From Dolichospermum sp. LEGE 00240 (GTDB lineage: Bacteria; Cyanobacteriota; Cyanobacteriia; Cyanobacteriales; Nostocaceae), in assembly GCF_015207875.1 (NCBI RefSeq), contig NZ_JADEVZ010000002.1:1-64000 (forward strand): DNA of 64,000 nucleotides, read 5' to 3'. The translations under genes and the position numbers were made by a program. This document shows positions 46,308 through 55,754 of the stretch, piece after piece (the stretch's first letter is position 1; the number at the start of each line of letters is the position of its first letter). A model generated the notes under the pieces. The model was not told the origin of the DNA. It ran no database searches and saw only the letters and a program-made list of their open reading frames with translations.

Positions 46308-46628
46308 CTATTCCTGGGTATTTAATCTAGCTTTGATATCAGCAGCAAAGTCTTCATATTTTCTTAAAGGTGTTACTTCTATTTGCACTTTTTGGCCATT
46401 TTTTTTCATGATAGGCAAGTCTAGAAGAATTTGGTCTAATGTGTCGGGAGTGGGAACATCAGCAATGGCAATTACACGACGAGTACCAACACACTTCCAT
46501 AAATCAACCACTATTCCGGCTTGTTTGGCTTGGAGGGCGGCATCTGCTTCTTCGCTCCATAAGGCAAATAGTTCTTGTTGATTCATGTTATCGGGATATT
46601 CAACACGAAAATCTAAATGATATAGCAT
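46308..46628 (-). CDS. Muconolactone isomerase-like family protein
   Basis: 106 aa. Ferredoxin-like fold of the muconolactone delta-isomerase/YciI-like group: MLYHLDFRVEYPDNMNQQEL, then VVDLWKCVGTRRVIAIADV and LPIMKKNGQKVQIEVTPL. In other bacteria the family acts in catechol degradation, but no other pathway genes are here, so the real substrate is unknown. Located 78 bp downstream of the large UPF0182 gene on the same strand. Confidence 0.82.
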   Translation of the reverse strand: MLYHLDFRVEYPDNMNQQELFALWSEEADAALQAKQAGIVVDLWKCVGTRRVIAIADVPTPDTLDQILLDLPIMKKNGQKVQIEVTPLRKYEDFAADIKARLNTQE

Positions 46629-46706
46629 AGTTACATTTTCCCGGAAATCTTTACATTATTAGTTTAAACTAAAACCAGTATAATTCTGAGTTGAAATATC
46701 AGCTAT

Positions 46707-49652
46707 TTAACCAGGGGGTATTTCGTCTTCTAGGGGACGAATAATAGTTGCTGGTGGTGCGAGTTCTGGTTGAAAGATTCCTTGTAGTGATTGTTCTAGG
46801 GTGGGTGCCATGATGATGCGATTTTCATAGGCTACTACTACTCTCACTAATGTTGGTAAACTATTTTGTGTGGCTTCTAAATAAATTGGTTCAACGTAGA
46901 GTAATGATTGTTCAATAGGAATTACTAAAAGATTACCTTGAATTACTCTTGAACCTTGACGATTCCAGAGGGAAATTTGTTGAGAAATAACTGGATCTTG
47001 ATTTATTCTAGCTTCAATTTGTTCTTGTCCATAAATTAAGCGTTCTTTGGGAAAGTTATATAATACTAATTTGCCATAGTTTTCACTGTCGGAACGTGCT
47101 GCTAACCAAGCGATTAAGTTGGTGCGTTGTTTGGGTGTGTAGGGAAGTAGGAGGATGAATTCTTCAAAGGAAACGTTGGGGAGACTGGTGATTAAATAGT
47201 ATGGTTCAACCTTACGGCTTTCGTTACCATAGATTTCATTGGGAATTTGCCATTGATCTTCTCGATTATAAAATACTTGGGGATCTGTCATGTGGTAGAT
47301 CATTAAGCGTTCAGACTGAATTTTAAAATAATCTACTGGATAGCGGAGATGAGTGCGGAGATTGACGGGTAGATTCTTCAGTGGTTGAAACATTTTAGGA
47401 AATATTTTTGACCAAGCCGTAATTAATGGATCGGAAGCATCAGCAATGTAAAATCTGACTGTACCGTTATTAGCATCAATGACGACTTTAACAGAGTTAC
47501 GGATATAGTTGATACTATTTTTACCGGTGTCTGAGTAAGGATAGCGATCGCTTGTGGTGTAAGCATCAACTATCCAATAAAGATAATTTTCTTTACCAGG
47601 AAATTGTTGATTTTGACCATCTATATGGGCATCTGCTACAACTAAATAAGGATCACTATCAAATTTTAAAAAAGGAGCAATGGTGCGAATTCGTTGATTA
47701 ATATTTCGTCGAAATAATACTTTAGTTTCTGGCAGAAAATCCTGTGTAAATATCATCCTCCAGTCTTTTAAATATATGGAAAATAGCCATCTTTTCCATA
47801 GGGAGTTGATCTGAATACCACCTAATCCATCATAGCTATTATAAACATTATCGCTACCACTGGGATAATCTAATTCTTTAACTTTTGTTCCAGTCATGAC
47901 ATGAGTATTACTAATTTCTCCATAATAAATTCGGGGTTGTCCGATGGGAATACTGGCACGAATATTAGCACTAGAAGTATTTAATACGCTACCATTTTGG
48001 CTAATATCTTTAACAAAATATTCCGGTAATCCACCAGCAGCAACGGTATTCACGGGACTCATAGTGAAGCCATAACCATGAGTGTAAATCATATTTTGGT
48101 TTACCCATGTTTGTGCTTGGGGAGGAACATCTGGATAATTTAATTCTCTGGCGGCAATTAGTACCTGTTGTTTTTCTTGATTACCGTTACTTTTAATTAA
48201 ATATCTATCAATATCAGCATCGGGAAATTTATAATAAGGGCGAATTTGTTGTAATTGACGGTTGGTTTTTAATAATGGTTCTTGATCCCAAAGCCGAATA
48301 TTTCTAATTGTCAATTCATTGGCTTCGATATCTGCTTTTGTGAGTTTTCCCGTGGGGTTAAATATTTGAGAGTCAATCACATCTAAATTAAATGCTTGAC
48401 GAGTTAGGGCGATATTTCGTATTATATAAGGTTGTTCTTTTTGTAATTCATTTGGCTCGACGATAAAATTTTGTACAGTCATAGGTACAATAAAATTACC
48501 TATAAGTATCAAAGTTATATAAATACCTAAAGCATAAATTACCCGGCGATGATGTGAAGATTTTTGTTGCCAAAATACAGTTAACCATAATAAGTATAAG
48601 GCTATAGCTAATGATAGAATATATAGTATTGTATCTGCTGGTAGTTGGGCTTTAACATCAGTATAACTAGCTCCATAACTCACACCGCGAACCGAGTAAA
48701 GCAGTTGATAACGACTGAGCCAATAATTTAAAGATACGACTAACATTAAACAACCGACTAATCCCGATAAATGGCGCATTTGTGGAGCAGAAAACCCAGG
48801 AAAAACAGCTTTACTGAGACTATTTGCTGATAATAAATAGGTGAGAATAACGCTAATACAAGCATATAGGGATAATCCTATTAACCAAAATCCTAAAAGT
48901 TCCCAGAAGGGGAGATGGAAAATATAAAAACTGATATCCTTACCAAATAATGGTTCAGGATGATCAAAGGAAATAGGATGAAAGGATAAGAGAATTTTTG
49001 ACCAATGTTGAGATAATATCCAGCCAAAACTGAGACTAAAAATAATAGCGATCGCTCCCAGGCACAATTTGCTATAAATTAATATAGCCATAGACAATCC
49101 CCCCAATAGTCCTAAAGACCAAGGTTGAGAAATTATCTGTTTTCCTAACTGTAAAATTATCTCGGCTCGAAATAACAGTGGTACTGATAAACTAGATTGA
49201 TTAACTTGCTCCAACCAATAGGAGAAGGCAATGTTACCATAGTGTGTTAACATCAGGCACACTAAAGAAATTAACCCTAATATTAGAGGTAAGAGCGATC
49301 GCAATTTAATTTTACTGGTATAGTTGTCCCATTGAGGAGATTGATTATTTCTAGGATACTGAGGACTAAGAAAACTTGTTAATTTTCGACTAATTTTTAG
49401 CTCCTGTACTGGCATAAAATTAGGAGAAGGAGGATATTTCAACCTTTGAGCTAAAGTGAGATTTCCTAACAAGTAAACAGCACTCACACTCACAACAAAC
49501 AACCATAAACCCCCCTGAATTAACAATCGTTGCCAAAATACTTCTATATAACCAACTTCCTGAAACCAAAAAATTTCCGCACCCAAATGAGCAGCTATAT
49601 CTAAGAATAGCCACACACCCAAACATCCTATCAAAACTTGAATAGTTTTCAT
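46707..49652 (-). CDS. UPF0182 family large membrane protein
   Basis: 981 aa. Seven or so N-terminal membrane helices (about residues 1-390), starting [20 protein letters not shown] and [20 protein letters not shown], followed by a ~550-residue extracytoplasmic domain with [23 protein letters not shown] and YYLITSLPN. Matches UPF0182/COG1615, present in actinobacteria and cyanobacteria, function unknown. Full length with no internal stop. Divergent from the cNMP-binding gene at 49754; the 101-bp gap must hold both promoters. Confidence 0.93.
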   Translation of the reverse strand: MKTIQVLIGCLGVWLFLDIAAHLGAEIFWFQEVGYIEVFWQRLLIQGGLWLFVVSVSAVYLLGNLTLAQRLKYPPSPNFMPVQELKISRKLTSFLSPQYPRNNQSPQWDNYTSKIKLRSLLPLILGLISLVCLMLTHYGNIAFSYWLEQVNQSSLSVPLLFRAEIILQLGKQIISQPWSLGLLGGLSMAILIYSKLCLGAIAIIFSLSFGWILSQHWSKILLSFHPISFDHPEPLFGKDISFYIFHLPFWELLGFWLIGLSLYACISVILTYLLSANSLSKAVFPGFSAPQMRHLSGLVGCLMLVVSLNYWLSRYQLLYSVRGVSYGASYTDVKAQLPADTILYILSLAIALYLLWLTVFWQQKSSHHRRVIYALGIYITLILIGNFIVPMTVQNFIVEPNELQKEQPYIIRNIALTRQAFNLDVIDSQIFNPTGKLTKADIEANELTIRNIRLWDQEPLLKTNRQLQQIRPYYKFPDADIDRYLIKSNGNQEKQQVLIAARELNYPDVPPQAQTWVNQNMIYTHGYGFTMSPVNTVAAGGLPEYFVKDISQNGSVLNTSSANIRASIPIGQPRIYYGEISNTHVMTGTKVKELDYPSGSDNVYNSYDGLGGIQINSLWKRWLFSIYLKDWRMIFTQDFLPETKVLFRRNINQRIRTIAPFLKFDSDPYLVVADAHIDGQNQQFPGKENYLYWIVDAYTTSDRYPYSDTGKNSINYIRNSVKVVIDANNGTVRFYIADASDPLITAWSKIFPKMFQPLKNLPVNLRTHLRYPVDYFKIQSERLMIYHMTDPQVFYNREDQWQIPNEIYGNESRKVEPYYLITSLPNVSFEEFILLLPYTPKQRTNLIAWLAARSDSENYGKLVLYNFPKERLIYGQEQIEARINQDPVISQQISLWNRQGSRVIQGNLLVIPIEQSLLYVEPIYLEATQNSLPTLVRVVVAYENRIIMAPTLEQSLQGIFQPELAPPATIIRPLEDEIPPG

Positions 49653-49753
49653 ATGCGAACCTCAACACTTCCAGTGCTGTGTAGATAATTGTAAGTTTCT
49701 ATGGGAGAATAATTTTCTAGAAAGTAGATCATAAGTCGGTAATTTTCTCACAA

Positions 49754-50200
49754 TTGTCATCAGTAATTATGCTTACCAGTGTTGATCGGTTATTGTTTGT
49801 AAGACAAGTCCCCATTTTTAAAGAACTGCGGGATGATTTCATTGTCAGGCTGGCTTCTGTAATGAATGAGTTATCCTACCCAGCTAATTATACAATCTTT
49901 CAGCAAGGACAGGAAGGGCGATCGCTGTATATCTTAGTATCTGGTCGGGTTAAAGTCCATATTAGTGATACCAAGTTAGCAGAAGTTGACAAGGGAAACT
50001 ACTTTGGTGAAATGGCGGTATTCGATACTCAACCTCGTTCCGCTGCTATTACTACTTTAGAATCTTGTGAATGTTTGGAACTTACCCAAGAACAACTTTA
50101 TGATGCTATTGAAGAAACTCCAGAAATTGCGGTGAATATTATTCGTGAGTTATCTCGTTTAATTCGGAAACTCAATGAAAATATTAACTCAAGTTGCTAG
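49754..50200 (+). CDS. Cyclic-nucleotide-binding domain protein
   Basis: 148 aa, a single CNB domain: FKELRDDFIVRLASVMNEL, FQQGQEGRSLYILVSGRVKV, then the phosphate-binding cassette YFGEMAVFDTQPRSAAI with the Glu and Arg that grip the cyclic phosphate. There is no DNA-binding HTH or effector domain, so it probably acts through a partner. The annotated ATG 49754 is followed by another at 49769 (MLTSVDRLLF), also possible. The 3' end is duplicated at 40001. Confidence 0.88.
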   Translation: MSSVIMLTSVDRLLFVRQVPIFKELRDDFIVRLASVMNELSYPANYTIFQQGQEGRSLYILVSGRVKVHISDTKLAEVDKGNYFGEMAVFDTQPRSAAITTLESCECLELTQEQLYDAIEETPEIAVNIIRELSRLIRKLNENINSSC

Positions 50201-50277
50201 TTATCTCCTTGAGGCTGGTAATGGGTAATTAGTAATAAAAGCTCTGGTTTCATCCTGGACATCCTGATTCTGACAAT

Positions 50278-50402
50278 ACCTGAGTTCGGAGTTTCTCCTT
50301 CGGAGACGCTACGCGAACGGAGTTATGATTTTTTCAACGAGATCATAAGGGTTTGAGACTCATGGCGAGTTTTCCACAAATTATCTTATGTCGAACTCAG
50401 GT
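50278..50402. mobile_element. MITE-like element D, copy 4 (inverted)
   Basis: ACCTGAGTTCGGAGTTTC ... TTATGTCGAACTCAGGT, opposite orientation to copies 1-3, with six-base duplication GACAAT at 50272-50277 and 50403-50408. Confidence 0.88.
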
Positions 50403-50519
50403 GACAATAGTTAAGCAGATAAACACATTGAAAAAACACTCGACGAATCATGTCTGGAAGAATGTCTAAAAGTGCTAATGGTAACATTTCTGGCTTTTCT
50501 AGATCAGATATAAGTTTGA
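50403..50519 (-). pseudogene. Gene fragment cut by element D copy 4
   Basis: The minus strand reads IKLISDLEKPEMLPLALLDI followed by LPDMIRRVFFQCVYLLNY without a stop until it enters element D. No start and no recognised family. The region 50520-50950 is AT-rich without a convincing frame. Confidence 0.3.
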
Positions 50520-51059
50520 TAGCTTGATATAAAATTGATTACTGATTTAACCCTGTGGATACTAAGTAAATATGTATTTTTGTATACTCAATAAGTGTAT
50601 TTATGCACGCTTACTTACATTTTTTGTATAGTCTCATTGATGATTTATTTGGGGATAAGAATAAATACTTACTGGCGATAGATCACTGTTATTGCTTGAC
50701 AGTAATCGCATTAATTATGACCAATTATTCAAATAACTTCAATGTATTTACTTACTAAAACCAGAGATAAAAAACTAGGTGTGGGGTGAAAAGAGTCCAA
50801 GGATGTTGACGCTGGTGATATCTTTTGAGGAGTAAACTATTGGCAGTAAAATTTCATCTAGATGCAAAAGAGATAGATAGTTTTTTCGATACTTCAGAAT
50901 TTACAACTACTGAGGATAAATATTAGGTAGTCATGGTGGAATTGGGCGATCGCTTAATATGAAGTTTCCCGAAGAAAATATAAAAATCTTCAAAAAAACG
51001 TTACATAGCCAAAATCCTGACTTGAAGACGGTTTACAAGCTTAAACTCAACTATAAATT

Positions 51060-51195
51060 TAGCCATATCCTGGAGACTTCCGCTAAAACCCTGATCCCCA
51101 AGCCCGAAAATTCATGTTAATGTATTCGAGTTACAAAACACAAAGTGAAAGCGGAACGGGTTCAAGTCTCCAGCGAGAGTCACTGTTCACAAGGT
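51060..51195 (+). ncRNA. Probable ydaO-type (c-di-AMP) riboswitch before rlpA
   Basis: CTGGAGACTT (51072 region) pairs perfectly with AAGTCTCCAG (51156 region) over 10 bp. Inside lie CCGC/GCGG and AACCC/GGGTT pairs and the segment CCCCAAGCCCGA, which resembles the conserved CCcAAGCCCGA of the ydaO-yuaA family. c-di-AMP riboswitches are known before rlpA-type wall hydrolases in cyanobacteria. Boundaries are approximate; upstream parts of the aptamer may extend to about 50960. Confidence 0.55.
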
Positions 51196-51250
51196 GAAAA
51201 CCTCTAGCTAAAGAAAACTTAAGTTCTACAGTCGCTTTAAAATCGGACGC

Positions 51251-52366
51251 ATGAATCAAAGACATTTGTGGACTATAGTTGCCGTAATTCTGGCCGTTTT
51301 GGGTTTACCCTCAGTTGGTCGAACTCAAACCAGGGAGGAAAGTTCCCCTACTAGGCAAACATCATCTATCAGTGGTGCAGTCAAAGTAGGAGAATACCAA
51401 TCCCCAACAGGAAAACCTACCTCGGATGCTGTGATTACTAGGATTCATCCTCACAGTATCAAAGGTTTACAAGCAGCTACTCTTTATGTTCGGGACATTC
51501 CTGTTCTGACTTTTTTGGGTTCTACCCCAGTTACTAACAACAAAACTAAGGTTGGAGTAATTGGCAATAATGAGAATATCAATCCTGACTCTCTTGTTGC
51601 TACCAATACAGCCAAAGTTGCCAGTTTTAGCAATGCTGGTAATACAATCAACTTTAACAAACAAGTTAGCTCCATTGACAATGATCCAATTCAGAAAGCT
51701 AGTGTGATCGCCGCTAGAATTAACGAACTCATCCAGAACAATGTAGATGCCAGCAAGATTACTGTCAGTTGGAAAACAGCGGATAATTCCGTAATTAACA
51801 ATAAAGCCGATAAAAAAGGCTTCCTCCGTCAACAACCGTCAGTGGCTCGCTACACCATTACCATTGACGGTCAGGAACTGGTAGAAGTCAATGCGGGTAC
51901 TAGATTAGCAGATACCACAGACAATCTTGCCCAGGATGCCTTACAAGCAACTAATAGACTGCGGAGACTAATCGGCAACGCTTCCCCCATTCAGACAATT
52001 GCTAACTTACCTGTTAGTAAATCAGTTCCTAGTGCCAGTCTACCCCGGAAGATTGCCTTCGGTAATCTCAATATCAGTTTCCGGGGGATAGCTTCTTGGT
52101 ATGGATATGATTGGTCTGGCAATAAAACCGCCAGTGGCGAAAGATATAATCCCGAAGGACTAACTGCGGCTCATCGTAGCTTACCGATGGGAACAAAAAT
52201 CCGTGTCACTAACACCCGTAATGGTCGTTCTGTGGTTGTCAGAATCAATGATCGAGGTCCCTTCATCCGAGGTCGAATTATTGACCTTTCCGCCGGTGCG
52301 GCGCGGATTTTGGGCATGATCAGCAGTGGTGTTGCTCCAGTTAGTCTTGAGGTTTTAGGAAAATAA
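51251..52366 (+). CDS. rlpA: Septal ring lytic transglycosylase RlpA family protein
   Basis: 371 aa. Signal peptide ([19 protein letters not shown]), a ~200-residue low-complexity Ser/Asn/Thr-rich middle, and a C-terminal double-psi beta-barrel, residues about 280-370: [20 protein letters not shown] with the catalytic Asp region, then [20 protein letters not shown] and [15 protein letters not shown]. Cleaves or binds denuded glycan strands at the septum. No SPOR domain. Preceded by the structured leader at 51060-51195. Confidence 0.93.
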   Translation: MNQRHLWTIVAVILAVLGLPSVGRTQTREESSPTRQTSSISGAVKVGEYQSPTGKPTSDAVITRIHPHSIKGLQAATLYVRDIPVLTFLGSTPVTNNKTKVGVIGNNENINPDSLVATNTAKVASFSNAGNTINFNKQVSSIDNDPIQKASVIAARINELIQNNVDASKITVSWKTADNSVINNKADKKGFLRQQPSVARYTITIDGQELVEVNAGTRLADTTDNLAQDALQATNRLRRLIGNASPIQTIANLPVSKSVPSASLPRKIAFGNLNISFRGIASWYGYDWSGNKTASGERYNPEGLTAAHRSLPMGTKIRVTNTRNGRSVVVRINDRGPFIRGRIIDLSAGAARILGMISSGVAPVSLEVLGK

Positions 52367-52637
52367 CCCGTTTCCTGTGACAACCGGAAGAGGCAGTGGG
52401 GAAGGGAGCAGCGAGCGGGGGAAGCCCCGTCTTTCTATGAAGCTTATACAGGGCTGATTGCCAGCTAAGTCCCAATATTCCCCCTTGCCCTGCCCTTTTC
52501 CTCTTCGTGACTCTGTTTTCGCTTTTCACGATTAAATTCCCCTGGTTCTTCGATTTTATCTCCCAATTATCCTTTGCGCCACGCTGCGCTATCGGATATA
52601 CACTAACGGGGGAAAGGATAGAAACTAGGGGTATTTT

Positions 52638-54254
52638 GTGCTCGTGCTGACAACAGTTGTAGCTTTACGCTGCTATTTAAATCATCGTCGCTGGCAAGGC
52701 CATCTGAGGCTACCAGATGATCTCGGACTGGATGAACAAACCAGTTGGTATCCCACAGCGGTTGGTTTAGTGCCAACTATGGGAGGGTTACATCAGGGGC
52801 ATTTAAGTTTGATTAAACGGGCTAGACAGGAAAATGCGACGGTAATTGTGAGTATTTTTGTCAATCCTCTGCAATTTGGACCGAACGAGGACTATCAATG
52901 CTATCCTCGCACTTTGGCACAAGACCGAGAATTTTGTGAACAGGCGGGAGTTGATGTAGTTTTTGCCCCAACTCCGGAAGAAATTGGTGTACCGGGGAAG
53001 AATATAGCAGCAACTCAAGTGACACAAGTGATCCCTCCATCTGATATGATATCTAGCTTGTGTGGTAATTTTCGTCCAGGTCATTTTACTGGTGTGGCAA
53101 CTATTGTCACTAAGCTTTTAAACTTGGTACAACCTGACCGAGCTTACTTTGGACAAAAGGATGGTCAACAATTGGCAATTATTAAACGGTTAGTAGCTGA
53201 TTTGAATTTGCCAGTAGAAGTTGTTCCTTGTCCTACGGTGCGGGAGGTGTCCGGCTTGGCTTTAAGTTCTCGTAATCAATATTTGACGGCTACAGAAAAA
53301 GAGCAAGCAACTGTGTTATTTAAAGGTTTACGGCAAGCTGAAGCGGCGTTTCGGGCTGGCGTTCGTGACAGTGGTGAACTCATAGCATTAGCGCGGCAAG
53401 AAATCGCAAAAGTTAGCACTATCAGCTTGGAATATATTGAATTGGTTGAACCGAATACGTTGATGTTTTTAGAAAAAGTTGAGGATGAAGGAATGTTGGC
53501 GATCGCTGCTCGTCTTGGTTCTACACGGTTAATTGATAATACGATTTTGCGCGATGGTAATAATGGATTACGCCAACCGATTATTGCTATTGATGGTCCG
53601 GCTGGTGCTGGTAAATCTACGGTGGCTCGTCAAGTGGCTCAGGAATTAGGTTTGGTGTACTTGGATACTGGTGCTATGTACCGGGCGATCGCTTGGCTAG
53701 TCATGGAACAGGGAATTGCCATTGATGACGATTGTGCTGTGGCGGAATTAGCCACTCGCTGCAAAATTGAACTCACTCCTAGTCAAAGTCTGCAAACTCC
53801 CGTCCGAGTCCAGATTAATGACATTGACGTTACTCAAAAAATTCGCACAGTTGAGGTAACATCTCTAGTGTCGGCGATCGCTGCCCAAAGTGCAGTTCGT
53901 CAAGCCTTGGTCAAACAGCAGCAAAGTTGGGGACAACGCGGGGGGTTAGTGGCAGAAGGTCGAGACATAGGCACTCACGTCTTCCCCAATGCGGAAATCA
54001 AAATCTTCTTAACCGCTTCCGTCGGTGAACGAGCGCGTCGTCGTCAGCAAGACTTTCAAAAAACAGGTTCAATCTTGAGTTTAGAACAACTAGAACAGGA
54101 GATTGCTGAACGCGACTTCAAAGATAGCACCCGGAAAGTCTCCCCTTTGCAAAAAGCGGCTGATGCCATTGAACTGCAAACCGACGGTTTAACTGCTTCT
54201 GAAGTAGCAGCACAAATTATTAGCCATTACAACCAGCGCCTATCCCATTGGTAG
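52638..54254 (+). CDS. panC/cmk: Bifunctional pantoate-beta-alanine ligase / cytidylate kinase
   Basis: 538 aa fusion typical of cyanobacteria. Residues about 40-305 are pantothenate synthetase: VPTMGGLHQGHLSLIKRA (HIGH motif), FVNPLQFGPNEDYQCYPR and RPGHFTGVATIVTKLLN, PDRAYFGQKD. Residues about 315-535 are CMP kinase: P-loop DGPAGAGKSTVA, YLDTGAMYRA, GRDIGTHVFP. Links pantothenate (coenzyme A) synthesis to pyrimidine nucleotide supply in one polypeptide. The start is GTG at 52638; the first 35 residues are not conserved, so a slightly later start is possible. Confidence 0.96.
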   Translation: MLVLTTVVALRCYLNHRRWQGHLRLPDDLGLDEQTSWYPTAVGLVPTMGGLHQGHLSLIKRARQENATVIVSIFVNPLQFGPNEDYQCYPRTLAQDREFCEQAGVDVVFAPTPEEIGVPGKNIAATQVTQVIPPSDMISSLCGNFRPGHFTGVATIVTKLLNLVQPDRAYFGQKDGQQLAIIKRLVADLNLPVEVVPCPTVREVSGLALSSRNQYLTATEKEQATVLFKGLRQAEAAFRAGVRDSGELIALARQEIAKVSTISLEYIELVEPNTLMFLEKVEDEGMLAIAARLGSTRLIDNTILRDGNNGLRQPIIAIDGPAGAGKSTVARQVAQELGLVYLDTGAMYRAIAWLVMEQGIAIDDDCAVAELATRCKIELTPSQSLQTPVRVQINDIDVTQKIRTVEVTSLVSAIAAQSAVRQALVKQQQSWGQRGGLVAEGRDIGTHVFPNAEIKIFLTASVGERARRRQQDFQKTGSILSLEQLEQEIAERDFKDSTRKVSPLQKAADAIELQTDGLTASEVAAQIISHYNQRLSHW

Positions 54255-54850
54255 ATCACCCGTAGGGGCGCAGGCCCTGCGCCCAAATTCCTCAAGGGCA
54301 AAACAGTGGTGAGCGCCGACTATACTTGATAAGGTAATAACTTGCTTTTTTACATCCACTTATCCCCTTTAAGGGTGAGTAAAAGTATGTTTCTATTATG
54401 CCTACGGCACGCTGCGCGAACACGCAGAGGCGCTCCGGGCGCAGAGAATAAGAGTTTGAGGGATGGATATTAGCCTATCTCCTGATAATTATATTAGGCT
54501 GGGATTTTTGCTCACGCTTCAGGCACTCCAGGCAACAGAGAGAAGTTAGGAGTTTGGTCTAAATAGATGAAATTTGCTTTGTTTATAAACTAATTGGTGG
54601 GAATTTTCACTTTGGTAGTAGAATAGCAATGTTAAGTTTTGTATTACAAGATTAACTAGTACAGGTCAGCGGAAATAAACAGACCATTCCAAATTGCTGG
54701 AAAGCTGATTATCTATTCGTTTTGACTTTTGACTTTTGACTTTTGACTTCCGCAAAGCGGTACTAGGGCTTGCTGAATACGAAACCTGTAATTTGCCTAG
54801 CTCTGGCAATAGCTTTCAACTAGAAAACAGTAAAGAGAGGATTTCACAAA
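54255..54850. other. 596-bp repeat-rich gap before sodB
   Basis: Holds GGGGCGCAGGCCCTGCGCCC (54264-54283), CGCAGAGGCGCTCCGGGCGC-type repeats, tandem GACTTTT heptamers at 54722-54749 and an element E end TAGGGCTTGCTGAATA at 54774. The last 60 bp before sodB have no repeats and include AGAGAGGA as its ribosome site. Confidence 0.7.
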
Positions 54851-55450
54851 ATGGCATTTACCCAACCAGCTTTACCCTTTGCTTCTGATGCCTTAGAATC
54901 CTATGGCATGAAGGCTGAAACCTTTGAATATCACTATGGTAAGCATCATAAAGCTTATGTAGATAATTTGAACAAGCTTGTTGATGGTACAGAATTAGCT
55001 CACAAGTCTTTGGAAGAAGTAATTCAAATCGCTTTTGGTGATTCTACAAAAGCTGGAATCTTCAACAATGCTGCTCAGGTTTGGAATCACTCCTTCTTCT
55101 GGAATTGCTTGAAACCAGCGGGTGGGGGCGCTCCTACAGGCGCATTAGCTGCTAAAATTGATCAGGATTTTGGTAGCTTCGACAAATTCAAAGAAGAATT
55201 TTCTAACGCTGCTGCAACTCAATTCGGTAGTGGTTGGGCTTGGTTGGTTGATGATGGTGGTACACTAAAAGTTATCAAAACCCCCAACGCCGAAAACCCC
55301 CTCGCACATGGTAAAAAAGCACTGTTAACCATTGATGTTTGGGAACACGCTTATTACATTGACTTCAAAAATGCTCGTCCTGCATTCATCAAGAATTTCT
55401 TAGATAATTTGGTGAACTGGGATTTTGTTGCTGCAAATTTCGCCGCTTAG
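54851..55450 (+). CDS. sodB: Iron superoxide dismutase
   Basis: 199 aa. Disproportionates superoxide. Metal ligands His28 (FEYHYGKHHKAYV), His80 (VWNHSFFWNC), Asp162 and His166 (DVWEHAYYIDF). Gln/Gly pattern AAATQFGSGWAWL is of the Fe type. No signal peptide, so cytosolic. ATG with AGAGAGGA upstream. Single gene. Confidence 0.97.
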   Translation: MAFTQPALPFASDALESYGMKAETFEYHYGKHHKAYVDNLNKLVDGTELAHKSLEEVIQIAFGDSTKAGIFNNAAQVWNHSFFWNCLKPAGGGAPTGALAAKIDQDFGSFDKFKEEFSNAAATQFGSGWAWLVDDGGTLKVIKTPNAENPLAHGKKALLTIDVWEHAYYIDFKNARPAFIKNFLDNLVNWDFVAANFAA

Positions 55451-55510
55451 ATTTTAATAGGTAATGGGTAATGGGTAATTGCTAAGATTTTTACTTATTA
55501 CCCCTTATCC

Positions 55511-55747
55511 AATACTGTTCGGTTAAGGAAATGTAGGTTGGCTTGAACGATAGTAAAACCCAACAAATGCTTACATAGCGGTATGCACTTGAGTGAGATA
55601 CAATCAGCAAATCGTAAAACCTGTAGGGGCGGGGTTTCCCCGCCCTCAATTGTATTGAGTCCGAACGATAACCGCTATAAATGTTGGGTTGGGTTGCGTC
55701 AACCCAATCTACGCAATTTTATTGTTTGAGCTTAACCGACAAGTATT
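55511..55747. mobile_element. MITE-like inverted-repeat element before the asnB-like gene
   Basis: AATACTGTTCGGTTAAG at the left and CTTAACCGACAAGTATT at the right: 17-bp terminal inverted repeats with two mismatches. The inside holds GTAGGTTGGCTTG / CAACCCAATCTAC arms and palindrome K. It ends 7 bases before the ATG of the next gene, so it supplies that gene's ribosome site region. Confidence 0.6.
55627..55645. repeat. Palindrome K
   Basis: GGGCGGGGTTTCCCCGCCC, followed by TCAATT. The inverted related copy at 57490 lies on the far side of the asnB-like gene. Confidence 0.8.
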
Positions 55748-55754
55748 GAAACTC

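Noticed and set aside
54722-54749. GACTTTT tandem repeats as a minisatellite or CRISPR-like array
   Set aside because: Only about four heptamers without spacers; simple-sequence repeat common in these genomes.
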